Origin: Candidatus Saccharimonadota bacterium
GTDB lineage: Bacteria; Patescibacteriota; Saccharimonadia; Saccharimonadales; Saccharimonadaceae
Length of the DNA stretch: 8,705 nucleotides
NCBI GenBank assembly: GCA_017652715.1
Contig: JAGCAL010000048.1
Coordinates: forward strand, 1-8,705
Direction of reading: 5' to 3'
The notes under the pieces are model-generated. The model was given only the letters and a program-made list of their open reading frames with translations, searched no databases and was not told the origin of the DNA. Position numbers and translations under genes: made by a program. Shown in pieces: positions 5,089 through 8,705 of the stretch (position 1 is the stretch's first letter; each line of letters starts with the position of its first letter).

Positions 5089-7601
5089 CTCTTTATACCT
5101 AACGCTTCGTATACCGCTCCTCTGTTCTCTCGTATCAATTTTACCCTCGCTCGGATTTCGTTCTCTCCAATTTTAATCGCTCTTGAAAGTGCCGGATCAT
5201 CACGCATTGGCCCGAAAAACTCTGTATATTTCTTTAATTCTTCCTCTGTTCTGGACAATTTCGCTACTAACATCGGATAATCACTCAACGTTTTATCTCC
5301 GCCAGTCTTCCTAACGAAATCCCAATTCTTCGTAAGCCATGAAAAAGTCTGCGCCTTTGCTTTCTGATTTCTGTAAAGATAAATAAACAGATATAGCTGA
5401 TCCTGTGGCTTCACAATCTTTACATCGCCAAGCAACCTAATCATCTTCGCAACCTGTTTCTCATCTTCTACTAAACACGCCGCATCCAAATAATCAAACT
5501 TAATATCTGGGTCCGAAATCGTTTTATATTTCTCTAAATATTCATCCATAATTTCCGGCTCAAGATAAACCTTAGCGCTCAAAATATCATCCCGAATTTC
5601 AGCATCCATCTTCTTCGGGTCATCCTCATACATTTTCACCAGCTCTTTAAACCTCTCGGTATCCTCCGCAAAGTAATCTAGCGCCATCAAATTCGCCCTT
5701 AGACGTATAATATCTTCATCGTCCTCTTGCCTCGTCTTAATCCCAATCTCTGTTAACTTATCATTAATTAATCCTAGAACGTACTTTTTTAGTACCTTTT
5801 CCTCCTCGGAATCATCCTCAAAATAAATCTTCAGATTCGAAATCAAAGATGCAACCTTATTCCATACCGCCGGAGCATTTTCGTTTTTAAATTCTAGCGC
5901 CAACGGAACCAATGAAGCAGCACCCCGAAGTCCAGACAACGTAATCAGGTCTCTATCAATCAAAAGTCGCAACTTTTCCTCTAAACTTAGCTCTTTAAAC
6001 CTACTTAATCTCTCGCTGAACTCATCCTCATCCAAATCTAGAATATAATGCCCAGACATATCTTCCATAATCTTCGGAATCGGCCACTCTTCTTTTTTCA
6101 TAGCCCCATCTAACGAAAACCTTTTCTGACTAAACTTCTTAAAATTATCACCTTCATTCCTTATGACCGGATAGCCAGGACGATCAATAAATGCATGCAT
6201 CAGTTCCTTTGGATTAAAATCCGCATAACGCGCCAAAGCTGTCCATAGATCATCCCCGACTGTATTCCTATATTTAAACTTCTTGAAATAATCCGAAATC
6301 CCCTTACAAAAGTTTTCCCAACCCATCAACCTAATCACCATCAACATTAATCTCGCCCCCTTCGCATAGACTATCGCCCCATCAAACAACGTCGCAATCT
6401 CCTCCGGCGTTTTTACATCCTGATGAACCGATTGTACCCCCTCATGCGCATCGCGTAGTAGCGCCGCATAACAATCTCCAGTAAAGAAGCTCTCAAAAAT
6501 CTTATATTCAGGATGGATGTAGTCCACTGCATAATATTCCATTACGCTCGCAAATGATTCATTCAACCATAAATCATCCCACCATTCCATCGTTACGAGG
6601 TCCCCAAACCATTGATGCGAAAGCTCATGCGCCACCGTAATCGCTACTGCCTTTTTTGCACCAAGTGTTGCCGCGTCCGAAACCAAAAGCATAGATTCCC
6701 GATATGTCACTAGCCCCCAGTTCTCCATCGCCCCAGCCTCAAAATCCGGTAAAGCTACTTGATCCAATTTCTTCAAAGGATACGGCACCCCAAAATTATC
6801 ATCATAAAATTCCAAGCTCCGCGCCGCGATTTCGTTTGCGAAATCTACCGAATCTAGCTCTTGGTTTAGCGCACAATACGTCGTTATCTCTACACCATGC
6901 GCATTCTTTATAGTCTTACTATGAAACTTACCAATCACGAATGCGAGAAGATATGTCGACATCCTCGGCGTAGGTTCAAATTTAGTGGTCGATAAGCCGG
7001 TAATAACATTCTGGTTCGTGGTATTCCGGAGTACAGCAGCGCGAGAGTTAGCGCCCGAGCCCCGTGGCGACTGCCCCTTGGGACACAGACGACCTTCAGT
7101 CGACGGGAGCGAGGGACGCAATCCCGAACTAAAATGTATTACCGGAGTATTCGACAATACCATATCCTCCGTCGGCGTCGTAATCAAAAGCTCAAACACC
7201 GCTTTTGCCGCCGGCTCATCAATACACGGAAAAGCCTCCCTGGCATAATGTGACTCAAATTGCGTTGCTACGATTGTCTCTTTTTTGCCATTATACTCAT
7301 AATACGAAAGGTAGGCCCCCTCCATGTTTTCGTTGAGTTTACCATCGTAATAAATTGCGATTTCATTAGATCCGAGCGGGACATTAAAAATTTCTAACAC
7401 TTCCCCATCAGTTTCGAATTCAGACCTCTTACCATTGATAAGAACATCTGTGATTTTTAATCTTACAGCATGGAATTTAATGATTTCATTTTTAGCCTCG
7501 CCGGTAACTGTCACTACTCCACCAATAGTTTTTTCAAACTTATTAATTATAATATCTAAAACATATTTTTCTGGCACAAAATATTTTATCAACCTCTCCA
7601 C
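5079..7601 (-). CDS. pepN: M1 family aminopeptidase (PepN type) with an in-frame palindromic insertion
   Basis: This 840-residue zinc aminopeptidase removes N-terminal residues from peptides; no signal peptide is visible, so it is probably cytosolic. The N-terminal beta domain (about 1-255) is followed by the catalytic domain with GAMEN (290-294), the zinc site HELSH (325-329), 18 residues, then Glu348 in NESFA, and Tyr412 as the transition-state tyrosine. A helical ERAP1-C-like region fills roughly 520-840. The start is GTG at 7601, chosen for its ribosome binding site AAAGGA (7608-7613). Residues 153-202 come from a 149-bp palindrome (6997-7145) that is GC-rich in its centre and unlike the flanks. 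It encodes a low-complexity stretch rich in Ser, Gly, Pro and Arg, between SNT and LSTTKFEPTPRMS, where relatives have a short loop. Catalytic parts are untouched, so the enzyme may tolerate it. In an organism depending on host-derived nutrients it would help recover amino acids. Confidence 0.95.
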   Translation of the reverse strand: MERLIKYFVPEKYVLDIIINKFEKTIGGVVTVTGEAKNEIIKFHAVRLKITDVLINGKRSEFETDGEVLEIFNVPLGSNEIAIYYDGKLNENMEGAYLSYYEYNGKKETIVATQFESHYAREAFPCIDEPAAKAVFELLITTPTEDMVLSNTPVIHFSSGLRPSLPSTEGRLCPKGQSPRGSGANSRAAVLRNTTNQNVITGLSTTKFEPTPRMSTYLLAFVIGKFHSKTIKNAHGVEITTYCALNQELDSVDFANEIAARSLEFYDDNFGVPYPLKKLDQVALPDFEAGAMENWGLVTYRESMLLVSDAATLGAKKAVAITVAHELSHQWFGDLVTMEWWDDLWLNESFASVMEYYAVDYIHPEYKIFESFFTGDCYAALLRDAHEGVQSVHQDVKTPEEIATLFDGAIVYAKGARLMLMVIRLMGWENFCKGISDYFKKFKYRNTVGDDLWTALARYADFNPKELMHAFIDRPGYPVIRNEGDNFKKFSQKRFSLDGAMKKEEWPIPKIMEDMSGHYILDLDEDEFSERLSRFKELSLEEKLRLLIDRDLITLSGLRGAASLVPLALEFKNENAPAVWNKVASLISNLKIYFEDDSEEEKVLKKYVLGLINDKLTEIGIKTRQEDDEDIIRLRANLMALDYFAEDTERFKELVKMYEDDPKKMDAEIRDDILSAKVYLEPEIMDEYLEKYKTISDPDIKFDYLDAACLVEDEKQVAKMIRLLGDVKIVKPQDQLYLFIYLYRNQKAKAQTFSWLTKNWDFVRKTGGDKTLSDYPMLVAKLSRTEEELKKYTEFFGPMRDDPALSRAIKIGENEIRARVKLIRENRGAVYEALGIKSKK
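6997..7145. repeat. 149-bp imperfect palindrome inside pepN
   Basis: The outer arms, 6997-7018 and 7125-7145, are inverted copies of about 21 bp with one bulge, one G-T and one mismatch (each ends in CCGGTAAT read inward). A second matched pair, CGACTG (7068-7073) and CAGTCG (7097-7102), lies near the centre, with related GC-rich blocks between (7051-7064 and 7104-7119). The left arm is longer through an extra unmatched segment (about 7027-7049). The centre is far richer in GC than the gene around it. CCGGAGTA occurs directly repeated at 7026-7033 and 7142-7149. The pepN frame is open across the whole element, resembling in kind the protein-coding palindromic elements known from Rickettsia; no shared ancestry is claimed. 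Confidence 0.8.
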
Positions 7602-7623
7602 AATAAATCCTTTCTATAAAGAG

Positions 7624-7805
7624 TTATTCAGGATTGTAATTTTTCTGAGCATTGAGCAAGCCCGAGAGGATTTTTCTAAATTTTAGGAAATTAGCTCGCG
7701 CGAACCGTGAAGACAGCCGTGAGTCGCGAGTAATTTCCGTTAAAAAATTTAGAAAAATCATCCCGGCGCGAAGCGAAGCGCGAAGAAAAATTATAATCTG
7801 AATAA
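7624..7805. repeat. 182-bp imperfect palindrome filling the ftsH-pepN gap
   Basis: Nested inverted arms are visible. The outer pair is 7624-7646 and 7784-7805 (about 22 bp, tips TTATTCAG and CTGAATAA, few differences). An inner pair of 16 identical bases follows, 7669-7684 and 7744-7759. Then come GGAAATTA (7686-7693) with TAATTTCC (7731-7738), and CTCGCG (7695-7700) with CGCGAG (7725-7730). Between outer and inner arms lie unmatched, GC-rich stretches (about 7647-7668 and 7760-7783, the latter with GCGCGAAGCGAAGCGC). It starts 23 nt after the ftsH stop and ends 22 nt before the pepN start codon. No reading frame and no clear target-site duplication is seen. In the ftsH-to-pepN transcript it would fold into a very long hairpin that could act as terminator or stabiliser. 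Confidence 0.8.
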
Positions 7806-7828
7806 TTCTTGACTTTAATTATTAATTG

Positions 7829-8705
7829 TTAATGTAATTTTGCTATAGTCGGCAATTTGGCGGGTTTCAAAATCGGCTCAAGCTCAGCCTCTTCCAAAGT
7901 TTCATGCTTTAATAATTCTTCCGCGAGCTTATCAAGTACGGCCTTATTTGCTTTCAAAACATCTTCAGCCCGCTTAGCCGCCTCATCCGACAGTTTCTTA
8001 ATCTCAGCATCAATCTGCTCAGCAGTTTTTTCCGAATATGGCTTACCGGCTGTAATCGTATAATAACCAGTTGCCTCGCTAGGAAATACTAAGTTTCGCG
8101 TACTGTCACCCATGCCTTCTTCAACCACCATAGATTTAGCCAGTTCAGCAACATTTTTAAGGTCACTGGAAGCTCCAGTTGTAATTGCATCCTTCCCGAA
8201 AATCATTTTTTCAGCCATTCGTCCACCCATCGCGCGCGCCAAAATATCCTTAAGCTCATAGATATTTTTATAGCTACGATCTTCCGGCGGCAAGAACCAA
8301 GTTACTCCTCCAGTTTGTCCACGCGGAATAATCGTCACTTTATGTACCGGATCAGAATCTGGCAGAACATGCCCAACTATCGCATGCCCAGCTTCATGAT
8401 ATGCTGTAATCTTGCGCTCTTTCTCACTCATAACTTTCGACTTGCGCTCCGGACCAATCGCCACTCGCTCAAACGCTTCAGTCAAATCCTTGTTCGATAT
8501 AGCCTTATGCCCCTCCCGGGCAGCCGTAATCGCAGCCTCATTCGCAATATTTGCAAGATCCGCCCCAGACGAACCAGCCGTCTTTTTAGCTAATGATTCT
8601 AAATCAACATTTTCTTCTACCGGTTTACCTTTAAAATGTACCTTCAATATCTCTAATCGGTCTTTTCGCTCCGGCAATGTCACATTAACATGCCGATCAA
8701 ACCGC
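7829..8705 (-). CDS. ftsH: ATP-dependent zinc metalloprotease FtsH, C-terminal part
   Basis: FtsH is a membrane-anchored hexameric AAA+ protease that degrades misfolded membrane proteins and some regulators. The frame is open to the right edge: the true upstream residues read RFDRHVNVTLPERKDR, the end of the second region of homology with its arginine fingers, so the GTG at 8683 is an internal valine and not a start. The AAA lid (SGADLANIANEAA) follows, then the zinc site HEAGH, the segment TTGASSDLKN with the third metal ligand Asp, and a short tail rich in Glu, Lys and Ala ending in TAA at 7829. The two membrane spans and Walker motifs lie outside the window. It is the gene upstream of pepN on the same strand, but a large palindrome separates them, so co-transcription is uncertain. 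Confidence 0.96.
   Translation of the reverse strand, partial: RFDRHVNVTLPERKDRLEILKVHFKGKPVEENVDLESLAKKTAGSSGADLANIANEAAITAAREGHKAISNKDLTEAFERVAIGPERKSKVMSEKERKITAYHEAGHAIVGHVLPDSDPVHKVTIIPRGQTGGVTWFLPPEDRSYKNIYELKDILARAMGGRMAEKMIFGKDAITTGASSDLKNVAELAKSMVVEEGMGDSTRNLVFPSEATGYYTITAGKPYSEKTAEQIDAEIKKLSDEAAKRAEDVLKANKAVLDKLAEELLKHETLEEAELEPILKPAKLPTIAKLH

Noticed and set aside
7026..7149. CCGGAGTA direct repeat as a target-site duplication of the pepN insertion
   Set aside because: The two copies do not flank the palindrome symmetrically: one is inside the left arm region and the other overlaps the right end. It may be chance or an internal duplication.
6985..7248. Plus-strand open frame across the pepN palindrome
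   Set aside because: It lies opposite conserved PepN coding sequence, has no ribosome binding site, and is open mainly because of the GC-rich palindrome.
8681..8683. GTG at 8683 as the ftsH start
   Set aside because: The frame continues upstream with the conserved RFDRHVN sequence to the window edge, so this codon is an internal valine.
1..8705. CRISPR array, prophage, toxin-antitoxin or transposase genes
   Set aside because: No regularly spaced direct repeats and no frames with such motifs were seen on either strand.

Overview
The window looks like a piece of a small Patescibacteria/CPR-type genome, most probably a host-associated Candidatus Saccharibacteria (TM7). This rests on four things: moderate GC, a complete set of arginine deiminase pathway genes (known from host-associated Saccharibacteria), compact gene packing with overlapping ends, and a short glucose-6-phosphate isomerase. 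All recognised genes read through under the standard bacterial code. The taxonomic call is an inference, not a proof.

Left part (1-3355): a fermentative arginine-catabolism locus. arcB (catabolic ornithine carbamoyltransferase) and arcA (arginine deiminase) lie on the minus strand, joined by a TAATG overlap. arcC (carbamate kinase) diverges from them on the plus strand across a 74-bp promoter region. Together they would turn arginine into ornithine, ammonia, CO2 and one ATP. The arcA reading frame is cut once, by an in-frame TAA at 661-663 exactly between two well-conserved blocks; the rest of the gene is intact. Downstream of arcA another minus-strand gene starts and leaves the window at base 1.

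Middle (3339-5061): pgi (minus strand, tail-to-tail overlap of 17 bp with arcC), then back-to-back promoters, an unrecognised 97-residue protein gene on the plus strand with its own promoter, ribosome binding site and strong intrinsic terminator, and a tRNA-Leu(CAG) gene whose promoter abuts that terminator.

Right part (5079-8705): a large M1 aminopeptidase (PepN type) and the 3' part of ftsH, both on the minus strand. Two large imperfect palindromes sit here. One, of 149 bp, lies inside the aminopeptidase gene, keeps the frame open and adds about 50 residues to a loop of the N-terminal domain. The other, of about 182 bp, fills nearly the whole ftsH-pepN intergenic gap. They look like palindromic or MITE-like elements and, with the interrupted arcA, are the most notable things in the window.

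Four of the five promoters that can be proposed share an extended -10 of the form TGNTATAAT. In two of them (arcC and the tRNA) the -10 box is so close to the gene that a leaderless mRNA and an almost leaderless tRNA precursor are expected.
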